From contig NZ_JBHLJR010000003.1 of the NCBI RefSeq assembly GCF_043677095.1, positions 186,001 through 250,000 on the forward strand: 64,000 nucleotides of DNA, given 5' to 3'. Each line of letters opens with the position of its first letter. Positions within the stretch are counted from its first letter, which is position 1. Of the stretch, positions 1 to 8,270 are shown piece after piece. Position numbers and translations under genes: made by a program. Under the pieces are notes generated by a model. The model was not told where the DNA came from. It saw nothing but the letters and a program-made list of their open reading frames with translations, and made no database searches. The DNA comes from Natronococcus roseus. Its GTDB lineage: Archaea > Halobacteriota > Halobacteria > Halobacteriales > Natrialbaceae.

Positions 1-356
1 ACTGGACTATCCGCAGCGATCACGACGGGAGCCGAGCCCGGACAGTCGCCCGGCGTTCGCGCAGGTAGCATACGGTTATTTCGGTCCGAGAAACGGAAAA
101 GCCGGACCGTAGAGACCTCAGTACCGATCAGTGTCTCGAGAGGTCAGCGGTCGGATACCCTATACAGTTAGGCTTCGTGTCTGGTTTATCCGGTTATCAA
201 ATCGTTCGTGATGATACAACTGGTGCTACTGAGCGGTTACGGACACGCCGCAGGACGCTACGACCCCTGCACGATCCAGCGGGACGTTGCGATTGGCGGG
301 CTTCGATCCTGTCGGTTCGTGATTCACTCCTCGCGTTCGCTCGTCGTAGAATCAGC
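1..356. other. no recognisable gene
   Basis: I see no gene that can be supported here. One plus-strand frame is open from base 1 to about base 168, but its translation resembles no family known to me and it has no visible start inside the window. It could be the end of a gene beginning upstream, or chance in GC-rich DNA. Confidence 0.4.
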
Positions 357-377
357 GGGCACGATGGGATTTGAACC
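357..377 (-). repeat. partial copy of tRNA-Arg 3' end
   Basis: These 21 bases are identical to the 3' end of the tRNA-Arg gene at 459-479 (acceptor 3' strand plus most of the T arm). Similarity then stops, so the copy cannot fold as a tRNA. The sequence flanking its 3' side (from about 311) also resembles that of the intact gene (from about 431), each beginning gtcggttcg. Integrases often target tRNA 3' ends and leave such copies, so this may be an old attachment-site scar; a local tandem duplication would look the same. Confidence 0.6.
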
Positions 378-458
378 ACGCCCGAGAACCTGCGCGAGCG
401 CAGAACCTCGGTCTCATTCAAACTCCACGTGTCGGTTCGCTTACTTCGTTCGCTGTAC

Positions 459-532
459 GGGCACGATGGGATTTGAACCCACGACCGTCGGATTAGAAGT
501 CCGACGCTCTTTCCGGACTGAGCTACGTGCCC
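459..532 (-). tRNA. tRNA-Arg (anticodon TCT)
   Basis: A full 74-base cloverleaf reads on the minus strand: acceptor gggcacg/cgtgccc, D stem gctc/gagc, anticodon stem tcgga/tccga with loop cttctaa (anticodon TCT, decoding AGA), and T loop ttcaaat. No intron is visible and CCA is not encoded. A truncated copy of the 3' end lies about 80 bases further along the plus strand's left side, at 357-377. Confidence 0.95.
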
Positions 533-761
533 TCGAGTAGGGGTCGTCCATCGAGCGATATAAGCGGTTGGGATTCGGCTGCCTGCGAAAAGCGTGCGGA
601 TAGCGACCACCACGTCGCCCCGCCGTCGTGACACACCATGGTTTCCCGGCGACCGAACCCGTGCCGGGTACTCGCGATATACGCGTGGCTATCGGTCCGA
701 ACGGCTCGAAGGTCGAAAAGGGAAAGACCCAAACTGACGTCAGCCCACTGCGTCAGCCTGT

Positions 762-1331
762 TCAGTCGTCCCCGAGAGCGTCGTCGTCCTCGTCGTCGTC
801 GCCGAGGTCGTCGTCTTCGTCGTCATCCATGGCGTCGTCGTCCTCTTCGAGGCCGTCGTCCTCGTCGTCGTCCATGGCGTCGTCATCGTCTTCGAGGTCG
901 TCGTCCTCGTCGTCCATGGCGTCATCGTCGTCTTCGAGGTCGTCGTCCTCGTCATCCATGGCGTCATCGTCGTCTTCGAGGTCGTCGTCCTCGTCGTCCA
1001 TGGCGTCATCGTCGTCTTCGAGGTCGTCGTCCTCGTCGTCCATGGCGTCATCGTCGTCTTCGAGGTCGTCGTCCTCGTCGTCCATGGCGTCATCGTCGTC
1101 TTCGAGGTCGTCGTCCTCGTCGTCCATGGCGTCATCGTCGTCTTCGAGGTCGTCGTCCTCGTCATCCATGCCGTTCTCATCGTCCATGCCGTTCTCGTCG
1201 TCCATCCCGTTCTCTTCGGGATCGTCTTCGAGATCGTCGTCTTCCTCCTCGTCGTCGGCACAGCCAGCAATTGCCGCAACCATACCAGCACCGACTGCCA
1301 TCGTGAATTTCCGTCTATCGAGTTTTGCCAT
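762..1331 (-). CDS. Asp-rich tandem-repeat lipoprotein, Tat-exported
   Basis: The 189-residue protein begins with a twin-arginine signal (Arg6-Arg7) and a hydrophobic stretch ending in the lipobox AIAGC (Cys24), so it should be exported folded and lipid-anchored. The rest is almost only Asp, Glu, Met, Ala and Leu, built from 14-residue units of the form MDDEDDDLEDDDDA, with shorter GMDDEN units nearer the signal. I start at the Met before the signal; a longer reading extends 86 residues upstream but puts the signal in mid-protein. An AT-rich box near 1361-1367 fits a promoter. No function is recognised; a polyanionic surface or cation-binding layer is speculation. Confidence 0.75.
   Translation of the reverse strand: MAKLDRRKFTMAVGAGMVAAIAGCADDEEEDDDLEDDPEENGMDDENGMDDENGMDDEDDDLEDDDDAMDDEDDDLEDDDDAMDDEDDDLEDDDDAMDDEDDDLEDDDDAMDDEDDDLEDDDDAMDDEDDDLEDDDDAMDDEDDDLEDDDDAMDDDEDDGLEEDDDAMDDDEDDDLGDDDEDDDALGDD
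827..1165 (-). repeat. 42-bp in-frame tandem repeat
   Basis: The word ccatgg marks unit starts at 827, 872, 914, 956, 998, 1040, 1082 and 1124, followed by ccatg at 1166. This gives seven exact 42-bp periods and one 45-bp unit, all in frame with the lipoprotein (14 residues each). Three 18-bp units follow toward the start codon. Near-identical tandem units suggest that copy number can change by slippage or recombination. Confidence 0.9.
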
Positions 1332-1701
1332 AGTACGCGTCTGTCCCGAAGACCGGGCTAGTAAATAACGGGTACACTCCGTTTCGACGGTTGGTTTCGA
1401 TTTAAATGAGTTCTGAGCTGACCAGTTCGACTCGATAAACGGTTGCGAACACGCCCGCTGTTTCGCAACTGAAAGCACGACCGGTCGTCGTTCCGACTCT
1501 ACCGGCCATCCCGAGATCCGTATTTCCCCTCCGAGGGCCGCTGTGCTCCCAGGAGAAGGGAATATAACGGACGACCTACATCGGTTCATAATGAGGTTGT
1601 TTCACAGCAACCGGGGTCGACGCCCGCGGTCGACTCCGTGTTTCGATCGATGCTCGCGACGAACACAGCCCTTATGCACGTCTCGACGGTACGTTCGTCC
1701 G
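1332..1701. promoter_or_regulatory. divergent intergenic region
   Basis: This 370-base gap lies between divergent start codons. An AT-rich box at about 1361-1367 fits the lipoprotein promoter and a second, gatttaaatg near 1399-1408, is unassigned. On the other side, aatataacg around 1560-1568 is too far from the kinase start for a leaderless message. No gene is seen within it. Confidence 0.4.
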
Positions 1702-2289
1702 ATGCACGTCATCGGAACGGTGGGACTGCCCGGAAGCGGTAAGGGCGAGGCCGCCACCGTCGCGCGCGAGGAAGGGATTCCCGTCGTGACGATGGGCGAC
1801 GTCGTCCGCCAGGAGACGGCCGACCGCGGATTGGATCCCGCCAAAGACCACGGGGGTGTCGCCCAGGCGCTGCGCGAGGAGAACGGTCCGGCGGCGATCG
1901 CCGAACGCTCGCTGCCGATGATCGACGACCGCCTCGAGGACCACGAGGCCGTACTGGTCGACGGACTCCGATCGGGCGTCGAGGTCGACACCTTCGAGGA
2001 TCGGTTCGGCGACGCGTTCACGCTCGTCAGCATCGAAGCGCCCTTCGACGTGCGAGCCGAACGCATCGACGCGCGCGGCCGGGACGCCGGCGCGAACGAC
2101 GGCGGCGAGCCCCTCGAGAAACGCGACGAACGCGAGCGCGGGTTCGGGATGGACGACGCGATGGACCGAGCCGACGTCGTCATCGAGAACACCGACTCGC
2201 TCGAGGCGTTTCACGAGCGAATCCGGACGATCATCCGCGAGGAAGCGGGCGAGAGCGACGAGCAGGAAACCGAACCCCACCAGCCATGA
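1702..2289 (+). CDS. AAA/UPF0200-type nucleotide kinase, dephospho-CoA-kinase-like
   Basis: A 195-residue P-loop kinase of the archaeal UPF0200 family. Walker A is GLPGSGKG near residue 8, followed by the MGDVVRQE region typical of adenylate-kinase-like folds and an Arg-rich lid (residues about 115-140). The family is often annotated as dephospho-CoA kinase or adenylate-kinase-like; the true substrate is not established here. The Met at 1702 is chosen because the longer frame adds 53 residues with no family similarity. It overlaps the next gene by 4 bases (ATGA), implying translational coupling. Confidence 0.85.
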   Translation: MHVIGTVGLPGSGKGEAATVAREEGIPVVTMGDVVRQETADRGLDPAKDHGGVAQALREENGPAAIAERSLPMIDDRLEDHEAVLVDGLRSGVEVDTFEDRFGDAFTLVSIEAPFDVRAERIDARGRDAGANDGGEPLEKRDERERGFGMDDAMDRADVVIENTDSLEAFHERIRTIIREEAGESDEQETEPHQP

Positions 2290-2699
2290 GCCAGATCTAC
2301 AGCGTCGACGTCGAGATCACCGCACCAGTGTACGACACCGAGGTAACGAGCCGCGTCGCCGACGCCGTTACGAACGTCTTCCCGAACGCCGACCTCGAGG
2401 AGGAGTTCGGCGAGATCAGAGGCGAGGTCCACTCGTTGGATCACTTCTCGGAGCTGCTCCACCGACAGGAAATCCTCGACACCGCCCGTGGAGAGTTCTT
2501 CGGGAACCGGGAGGGTGACGCCTTCTCGTTTGCCCTGAAAAAGCAGGCGGCGTTCGAGGACCGGGTCAACTTCTCGGTCGGCGAACCGGACGAGCTCGGC
2601 GAGATCGCCGTCCGCGTTCGCGTTCACGAACCCGACGTGGAGAGCTACGTCGACCACGTCGCTCCCCCGACCGAGGACGGCCGACCCGTCGACGCCTGA
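2286..2699 (+). CDS. UPF0201-family RNA-binding-like protein
   Basis: A 137-residue protein of the archaeal UPF0201 family, commonly found beside the UPF0200 kinase. It begins with a short beta strand (YSVDVEITAPVY) and later carries an alpha/beta segment with DPDEVESYV-like spacing near its end; members are described as ribosomal L5-like RNA-binding folds. The start codon overlaps the kinase stop, so the two are probably made together. A shared task in nucleotide or RNA metabolism is inferred only from this constant pairing. Confidence 0.8.
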   Translation: MSQIYSVDVEITAPVYDTEVTSRVADAVTNVFPNADLEEEFGEIRGEVHSLDHFSELLHRQEILDTARGEFFGNREGDAFSFALKKQAAFEDRVNFSVGEPDELGEIAVRVRVHEPDVESYVDHVAPPTEDGRPVDA

Positions 2700-2869
2700 C
2701 CGGAGACCGGATCGGTCTCGGACGGTCAGAGCCTCGTTCCTCGGCCAAGTGCGAGTTCGGTTCGGAGATACCGATAGTGGTCCAGTCGACACCCGTCAAC
2801 ACGGGAAGGAAACGATCGGTTTACTGGCCGCCTACGTCGGAGTTTGCTCTCGAGCGAGCGCTCCGGGAG

Positions 2870-4276
2870 TTATCCGAACGGTCCCATCCCGCCCATGCCG
2901 CCGCCACCGCCACCGCCACCGCCGCCGCCCTGTTGCATCTGTTGCATCATCCGCTGCATCTCCTTGTCCGAACCCATTCCCTGGAACTGCTTGATCGTGC
3001 GCTCCATCATCTTGTACTGCTGGAGCAGCTCCCGAACCTGTTCCTCGCTCGTCCCCGAGCCGCGAGCGATGCGCTCGATCTGGTCGGCGCCGATCGCCTT
3101 CGGGTACTCCTTTTCGGTCTCGGTCATCGAGTCCATGATGACGCTGAACGCGCGCATCCGCTCCTGGGTGACGTCCATCGCGTCGTCGGGGAGCTGGTCC
3201 TTGATCCCGCCGCCGAAGCCGGGGATCATGTCCATCACCTGGTCGAGGGGACCCATGTTGTTCATCGCCTCCATCTGCTTTTGCATGTCGTTGAGGGTAA
3301 ACTGGCCCGTCAACATATCCTCGGGGTCCCACTCCTCGTCGTCCTCGATGTCGGTCTGTTGCATCGCCCGCTCGACGCGCTCGGCAAGCTGACCGAGGTC
3401 GCCCATCCCCAGCAGCCGGGAAATGAAGCCGTCGGGCTCGAACCGCTCGACGTCCTGGACCTCCTCGCCGGTCCCGAGGAAGGCGATCGAGGAGTCGGTC
3501 TGATCGACCGCCGTCAATGCCCCTCCGCCTTTGGCGGTCCCGTCGAGCTTGGTGATGACGACGCCGTCGATGCCGATCGACTCGTCGAACTGCTGGGCCT
3601 GCTCCTTCGCGCCCTGCCCAATCGCCGCGTCGAGCACGAGCAGCGATTTGTCGGGGTCGACCGTATCCTCGATGTCCTCGATCTCGTCGATCAGGTCGTC
3701 CTCGAGCGCGTGGCGACCCGCCGTGTCGACGATGTGGACGTCGGCCTCGCTGGTCTCCTCGAGCCCGTTGCGGGCGATCTCGACCGGATCGTCGTTGTCC
3801 GGGTTGCCGTAGAAGTCGACCTCGGCGCGTTCGCACATCTCCTTTGCCTGGTCGTAGGCGCCGGGCCGGAACGTGTCGGTCTGGATCACGGCCGGACGGA
3901 GACCCTTCGTCGAGAACCACCACGCCATCTTCGCCGCGGACGTGGTCTTCCCGGATCCCTGGAGGCCCGCCAGCAGGATCGTCTGCTCCTCGAGGGGCAG
4001 GTCCGTCGACTCGCCGATGAGGTCGACCAGTTCCTCGTAGACGATGCGGAGGACGAAGTCCCGCGCCGGGGTGCCGGCCGGGGGTTCCTCCTCGAGGGCC
4101 CGTTCTTTGATGTTGTCCGACAGCTCCATCACGAGCGAGACGTCGACGTCGGCCGAGAGCAAGGAGCGCTGGATCTCCTTGACGATCTCCTCGATGTCCT
4201 CCTCGCTGAGCCGTGACTTCCCGCGGAGTTTGTCGAGTGTGCCCCGCAGAGAACTCCCGAGATCGTCGAGTACCAT
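2870..4276 (-). CDS. srp54: signal recognition particle 54 kDa protein
   Basis: The GTPase of the signal recognition particle binds hydrophobic signal sequences and 7S RNA and docks with FtsY (also in this window at 20.4 kb). The 468 residues show the N domain (1-90), a G domain with GLQGSGKTT at about 104-112 and a DTAGRH motif, and a Met-rich M domain ending in a poly-Gly tail (GGGGGGGMGGMGPFG). Length is normal for archaea. The start is the Met of MVLDDLG, which begins the conserved N domain; a longer frame upstream is not conserved. It is transcribed alone. Confidence 0.98.
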   Translation of the reverse strand: MVLDDLGSSLRGTLDKLRGKSRLSEEDIEEIVKEIQRSLLSADVDVSLVMELSDNIKERALEEEPPAGTPARDFVLRIVYEELVDLIGESTDLPLEEQTILLAGLQGSGKTTSAAKMAWWFSTKGLRPAVIQTDTFRPGAYDQAKEMCERAEVDFYGNPDNDDPVEIARNGLEETSEADVHIVDTAGRHALEDDLIDEIEDIEDTVDPDKSLLVLDAAIGQGAKEQAQQFDESIGIDGVVITKLDGTAKGGGALTAVDQTDSSIAFLGTGEEVQDVERFEPDGFISRLLGMGDLGQLAERVERAMQQTDIEDDEEWDPEDMLTGQFTLNDMQKQMEAMNNMGPLDQVMDMIPGFGGGIKDQLPDDAMDVTQERMRAFSVIMDSMTETEKEYPKAIGADQIERIARGSGTSEEQVRELLQQYKMMERTIKQFQGMGSDKEMQRMMQQMQQGGGGGGGGGGGMGGMGPFG

Positions 4277-4810
4277 TTGCTCGGTGTACGTGGCGACGGC
4301 GTTAAAGGCTTTTTCTCGACCGCCAGCGCCCCTGTTCGTTGCAGGCCGCCCCCAAACTCGTCGACGCAGATGGGACGAGTTACCCGTGTGTTGCCGACCG
4401 CGTGTCGCGAAATCGAACGATCCGGTCGCGGTGGCGCGTGCTGTCGTCAGGATCGAGCGACAGCGAGATTCTGGCGGAGAATACCGTGCGAGGGATGAAC
4501 GAGGGATCGGAGTGACCGAGTGAATCGGCCGGGGAGGGTGTGGCCGTTCAGCGTGTTCGTGCGAGCAAAACGGACATTCCGTCGGTACCACTACGAAAGC
4601 CTCTGGCCCGCTCGACGGCTGCGGCTCGCCGAGCGACCCAGCCCCCTCATACGGTTTACTGTAGGTCGTTTCCGGCGCAACAGCGACCCGGGCGGCGGTT
4701 ATTCAATGTGTTCGCGGCTGTTCAGTACGCCTGTCTGCGCAACGGTCCGACCGACGATCCGAACTCCGGCGTCGGAGAGTATTTCAGCCCTCCGGCGACA
4801 ACGTTCGAGC
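4277..4810. other. 534-base region without a recognised gene
   Basis: Open frames cross this region on both strands but none resembles a known family; they are upstream extensions of srp54 and of the HicB-like gene. It should hold the srp54 promoter near 4300 and that of the plus-strand gene, with ggttattcaatg near 4697-4708 as an AT-rich candidate. No repeat or RNA fold was recognised. Confidence 0.4.
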
Positions 4811-5029
4811 ATGCCAACCGAACCGGAGATCGATACCGGAGAGTACCCGGCCCTCGCGCACGCCGACGTCACCGTCCGCCTCGAGGACGGCCTCTACATC
4901 GCCGACGACGAGGTAACGGGCGTCTCGAGCCAGGGCCCCTCCGAGGAGGCGGCGATCGCGAACCTCGCGGAAACCGTCGCCACCTACACGGACGGCCAGA
5001 GCGACGACACCGGCGACGACTGGCTGTAG
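4811..5029 (+). CDS. small HicB-like protein
   Basis: A 72-residue acidic protein with the core HADVTVRLEDGLYIADDEVT followed by a helix SEEAAIANLAETVATY, the strand-strand-helix layout of the HicB/DUF1902 family. HicB proteins are usually antitoxins of HicA RNases, but no HicA partner or other small gene flanks it, and the usual C-terminal DNA-binding domain is absent. Solo HicB-fold proteins like this are common in haloarchaea and their function is unknown. The start chosen is the first Met of the conserved part. Confidence 0.75.
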   Translation: MPTEPEIDTGEYPALAHADVTVRLEDGLYIADDEVTGVSSQGPSEEAAIANLAETVATYTDGQSDDTGDDWL

Positions 5030-5133
5030 CGAACCGACGGCTCCGGATCCCGTCGCCGTCGAACCGCGGTTCGACGGTCCGTTTCACACGCACACCGGCG
5101 TTTTACGGTGAGAAACGTGGTCGGATACACGAT

Positions 5134-6618
5134 ATGGACGAGTTCGACGTCGTGGTCGTCGGCGGCGGGTCGGGAAGCCAGGTAGCCACCGCGGCGGCCG
5201 AGGAGGGCCTCGAGGCGGCCGTGATCGAGCCGGGACCCCTCGGGGGCGCCTGCATCACGCGAGGCTGTGTCCCCTCGAAAGCGCTCATCCACCGGGCCGA
5301 CGTCGTCGACGAGATCTATCGCGCGGAGCGGTTCGGCGTCGATGCTACCCTCGAGGGCGTCTCATACGGGGAGATCACCTCGTCGATCCGCGAGGCCGTC
5401 TACGGGAAGGCCGAGCGCCAGGCGGAGTCGCTCGAGGAGGGCGAGAACGTCGCGCTCTACCGCGGCGAGGGGCGGTTCGTCGACGAGTGCGAACTCGAGG
5501 TCGATCCCGTCGACGGTGTGCCCGAGAACGGTTTCGACGACGCGAGCGGCGACGACCCCGAACGGATCCGGGGCGAAACGGTCGTCGTCGCCGTCGGGGG
5601 TCGCCCGACGGTTCCGCCCGTCGACGGCCTCGAGGACGTCGATTTTCTGACCAGCGACGACGCCCTCTACCTCGACGAGCGACCCGACGAACTCGTCGTC
5701 ATCGGGGGCGGCTACATCGCGACCGAGCTGGGCTACTTCTTCGGCGCCCTCGGCACCGAGGTTTCGATCGTCGGCCGGAGCGAGCAGCTCGTCCCGCGGG
5801 AGGACGACGACGTCAGCGCCGCGGTGACCGACGGGCTCGAGCGCTACTGCGATCTCTACACCGGCTACGAGGCCGTCGAGACCCAGGAGGACGGCAGAGG
5901 GGTGACGGTCACCGCGGAACCCGCGGACGACAGCGGGGCCGATAGCGATGGAGGTGGCGGGGCGGTCGACCTCGAGGCCGACGACGTCCTGGTCGCGGCC
6001 GGGAGACGGCCCAACACCGACACGCTCGCGCTCGAGAACACCGACGTAGAGACGGACGACAAGGGTCACGTCGAGGTCGATGAGCGTCTCGAGACTACCG
6101 TCGACGACGTCTGGGCGCTCGGCGACGTTCTCGGCGACGAACCCTACAAACACGCGGCCGACTACGAGGCCCGAATCGTGGCGACGAACGTGCTCGAGAC
6201 GGTCGAGCGGACGGTCGACTACGGGGCGATGCCCCACGCGGTCTTCACCTCGCCGCAGGTCGCGAGCGTCGGCCGAACGGAGGGGGAACTCGAGGCGGAC
6301 GATCGGGAGTACGAGTCGGCCCGCGTGAGCTACGACGCCGCGCCGCTGGGGGTGATCCTCGATTCCGACGAGGCGTTCGTCAAGGTGCTCGCGGGGTTGG
6401 ACGGCGAGATCCTGGGCTGTCACGTCGTCGGTCCGCAGGCGCCGACGCTGATCCAGGAGGTCGTCGCGACCATGAGCGGCGGCGGCACCGTCGACGACGT
6501 CGCGAACGCGGTCCACGTCCACCCGGCGCTCTCGGAAGTCGTCTACGCGGCGTTCGACGAACTCTCGACGAGTCCGTACTCGACGGCCCCGGACTGGCGG
6601 GACGTCGGTGACGAGTGA
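5134..6618 (+). CDS. dihydrolipoyl dehydrogenase-like disulfide oxidoreductase
   Basis: A 494-residue flavoprotein of class I pyridine-nucleotide disulfide oxidoreductases. It has an N-terminal FAD motif (VVVGGGSGSQ), the redox pair Cys40-Cys45 in GGACITRGCVPSK, an NAD(P) motif VIGGGYIATE, and a C-terminal dimer domain with the catalytic pair in HVHPALSE. Dihydrolipoamide dehydrogenase is the closest description. No 2-oxoacid dehydrogenase genes are near, so it could instead be a mercuric-reductase- or mycothione-reductase-like enzyme. An acidic insert of about 20 residues near 265-285 looks lineage-specific. The next gene's promoter overlaps its stop codon. Confidence 0.85.
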   Translation: MDEFDVVVVGGGSGSQVATAAAEEGLEAAVIEPGPLGGACITRGCVPSKALIHRADVVDEIYRAERFGVDATLEGVSYGEITSSIREAVYGKAERQAESLEEGENVALYRGEGRFVDECELEVDPVDGVPENGFDDASGDDPERIRGETVVVAVGGRPTVPPVDGLEDVDFLTSDDALYLDERPDELVVIGGGYIATELGYFFGALGTEVSIVGRSEQLVPREDDDVSAAVTDGLERYCDLYTGYEAVETQEDGRGVTVTAEPADDSGADSDGGGGAVDLEADDVLVAAGRRPNTDTLALENTDVETDDKGHVEVDERLETTVDDVWALGDVLGDEPYKHAADYEARIVATNVLETVERTVDYGAMPHAVFTSPQVASVGRTEGELEADDREYESARVSYDAAPLGVILDSDEAFVKVLAGLDGEILGCHVVGPQAPTLIQEVVATMSGGGTVDDVANAVHVHPALSEVVYAAFDELSTSPYSTAPDWRDVGDE

Positions 6619-6629
6619 TTTATTTATCA
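6619..6629 (+). promoter_or_regulatory. TATA box of sensor kinase gene
   Basis: An AT-rich run tttatttatca starts right after the TGA of the previous gene and is centred about 28 bases before the kinase ATG. This spacing predicts a leaderless transcript, so the kinase is probably transcribed independently despite the short gap. Confidence 0.65.
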
Positions 6630-6650
6630 TAGTCACGTTACGTATCCAAA

Positions 6651-8270
6651 ATGGGTGAACAATCGGGGTCGACGACCCCGGGCGGCGACGGCGCGGCGCG
6701 GACGTACGAGCGGATCACCGACGCGGTGATCGCGCTCGACGGGGAGTTCCGGGTCACGTTCTGTAACGCGGGGAGCGAGCGAGTGCTCGGCGAGGGCGAA
6801 TCGGAGCTCCGGGGAACGGCGGTTCAGGACGCGGTTCCGAACGGCGTCGGCTCGACGGTTCGCGAGGGGTGTGAACACGCGCTGAAAACCCAGGAGTCGA
6901 TCAGGTTCGAGGAGTACTTCGACTCGCTCGACACCTGGTACGAACTCCGTGTCTACCCCGCCGAAACGGCGGTCACGGTACACTTCCGGGACGTCACGGA
7001 CCGGGTTCGTCGGGAAGACCAGCTCCGACGGCGCGAGCGCGCGCTTCAGGACGCCTACGAGGCACTGGCGGACGCCAATCGGCCGCTCTCCGAGCAGGTC
7101 GGGGGACTGTTGCGTATTGTCCGCGAAACGCTCGAGACGGAGTGTGGGGCGCTCTCGTCGATCCAGGAGGGCACCAACGAGTACACCCTCGAGGCTGTTG
7201 ACGCGGACGAGGGGATCGTCGTCGAGCCCGGAACGACGGTACCCCTCGACTCGACAAACTGCCAGCGGGTCGTCGCGGCGGGGCGAACGGTGGCGATCGA
7301 GGACCTCGATACCGACACGCCAGAACTCGGCGAGCGCGCCGCCAGCGGCGAGGGACAGGTCTCGTGCTATCTCGGAACGCCGATCTTTGTCGACGGCTCG
7401 GTGTACGGAACGTTCTGCTTCTACGATCGGGAGTCCTGTCCCGGAGGGTTCTCCGACTGGGAGCAGACGTTCGTCGGGCTGCTCGCGAACTGGATCGGCT
7501 ACAAGCTCGAGCGACAGCGCTACAGGGAGCGCCTCGAGGCCTCGAACGAGCAGTTAGAGCAGTTCGCCTACGCCGCCAGCCACGATCTCCAGGAGCCGTT
7601 GCGGATGGTCTCGAGCTACCTCTCGTTGATCCAGCAGCGCTACGAGGAGGACTTAGACGAGGACGGCCAGGAGTTCCTCGCGTTCGCCGTCGACGGCGCA
7701 GACCGGATGCGTGAGATGATCGAGGGGTTGCTCGCCTACTCCCGGGTGGAGACCCAGGGCGACCCCTTCGAGCCCGTCGACCTCGAGACCGTCCTCGAGG
7801 ACGTCGTCGACGACCTGCAGTTCAGGCTCGACGAGACCGACGCGACGCTCTCGATCGACTCGCTGCCCCGGGTGCAAGGTGACGACGACCAGCTCCGACA
7901 GGTGTTTCAGAACCTGCTCGAGAACGCGATCGAGTACAGCGGCGACGAACCGCCGTCGATCCACATTACGGCCGATCGGAAGACCGCGACCGACCTGGCC
8001 GGCGCTCGCGGCGAGGCCGTCTCGTCCGGGGACGGCAAGTGGGTGATCTCGATCAGCGACGCCGGCATCGGGATCGATCCGGACAACAGAACGCGGGTGT
8101 TCGAAGTCTTCGAACGGCTCCACAGCCACGACGCCCACGCCGGAACGGGGATCGGACTGGCGCTCTGTCAGCGGATCGTCGAGCGCCACGGCGGCGAGAT
8201 CTGGATCCACCCGGATCCCGACGAGGGGACGACGTTCTGTCTCTCCCTTCCGGACGCGTCGATCGAGTGA
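6651..8270 (+). CDS. PAS-GAF sensor histidine kinase
   Basis: A 539-residue soluble histidine kinase without membrane segments. Order: PAS domain (about 18-118), coiled linker (118-145), GAF domain (about 150-290), HisKA with phospho-acceptor His311 in YAASHDLQEPL, and HATPase (about 395-535) with N box NLLENAIEYS, G1 DAGIGID and G2 GTGIGLALC. The HisKA/HATPase part is like bacteriophytochrome-type kinases. No response regulator lies beside it, so the partner is unknown. The ligand sensed by PAS or GAF cannot be told from sequence. Its stop codon abuts the stop of the convergent rhodanese gene. Confidence 0.93.
   Translation: MGEQSGSTTPGGDGAARTYERITDAVIALDGEFRVTFCNAGSERVLGEGESELRGTAVQDAVPNGVGSTVREGCEHALKTQESIRFEEYFDSLDTWYELRVYPAETAVTVHFRDVTDRVRREDQLRRRERALQDAYEALADANRPLSEQVGGLLRIVRETLETECGALSSIQEGTNEYTLEAVDADEGIVVEPGTTVPLDSTNCQRVVAAGRTVAIEDLDTDTPELGERAASGEGQVSCYLGTPIFVDGSVYGTFCFYDRESCPGGFSDWEQTFVGLLANWIGYKLERQRYRERLEASNEQLEQFAYAASHDLQEPLRMVSSYLSLIQQRYEEDLDEDGQEFLAFAVDGADRMREMIEGLLAYSRVETQGDPFEPVDLETVLEDVVDDLQFRLDETDATLSIDSLPRVQGDDDQLRQVFQNLLENAIEYSGDEPPSIHITADRKTATDLAGARGEAVSSGDGKWVISISDAGIGIDPDNRTRVFEVFERLHSHDAHAGTGIGLALCQRIVERHGGEIWIHPDPDEGTTFCLSLPDASIE

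Noticed and set aside
1..168. Open frame running from the left edge
   Set aside because: No start in the window and no resemblance to a family, so it cannot be called a partial gene.
628..1368. Long Ser-rich or Arg-rich plus-strand frames
   Set aside because: They are the reverse strand of the Asp-rich repeat; the minus frame has a proper Tat signal, lipobox and promoter.
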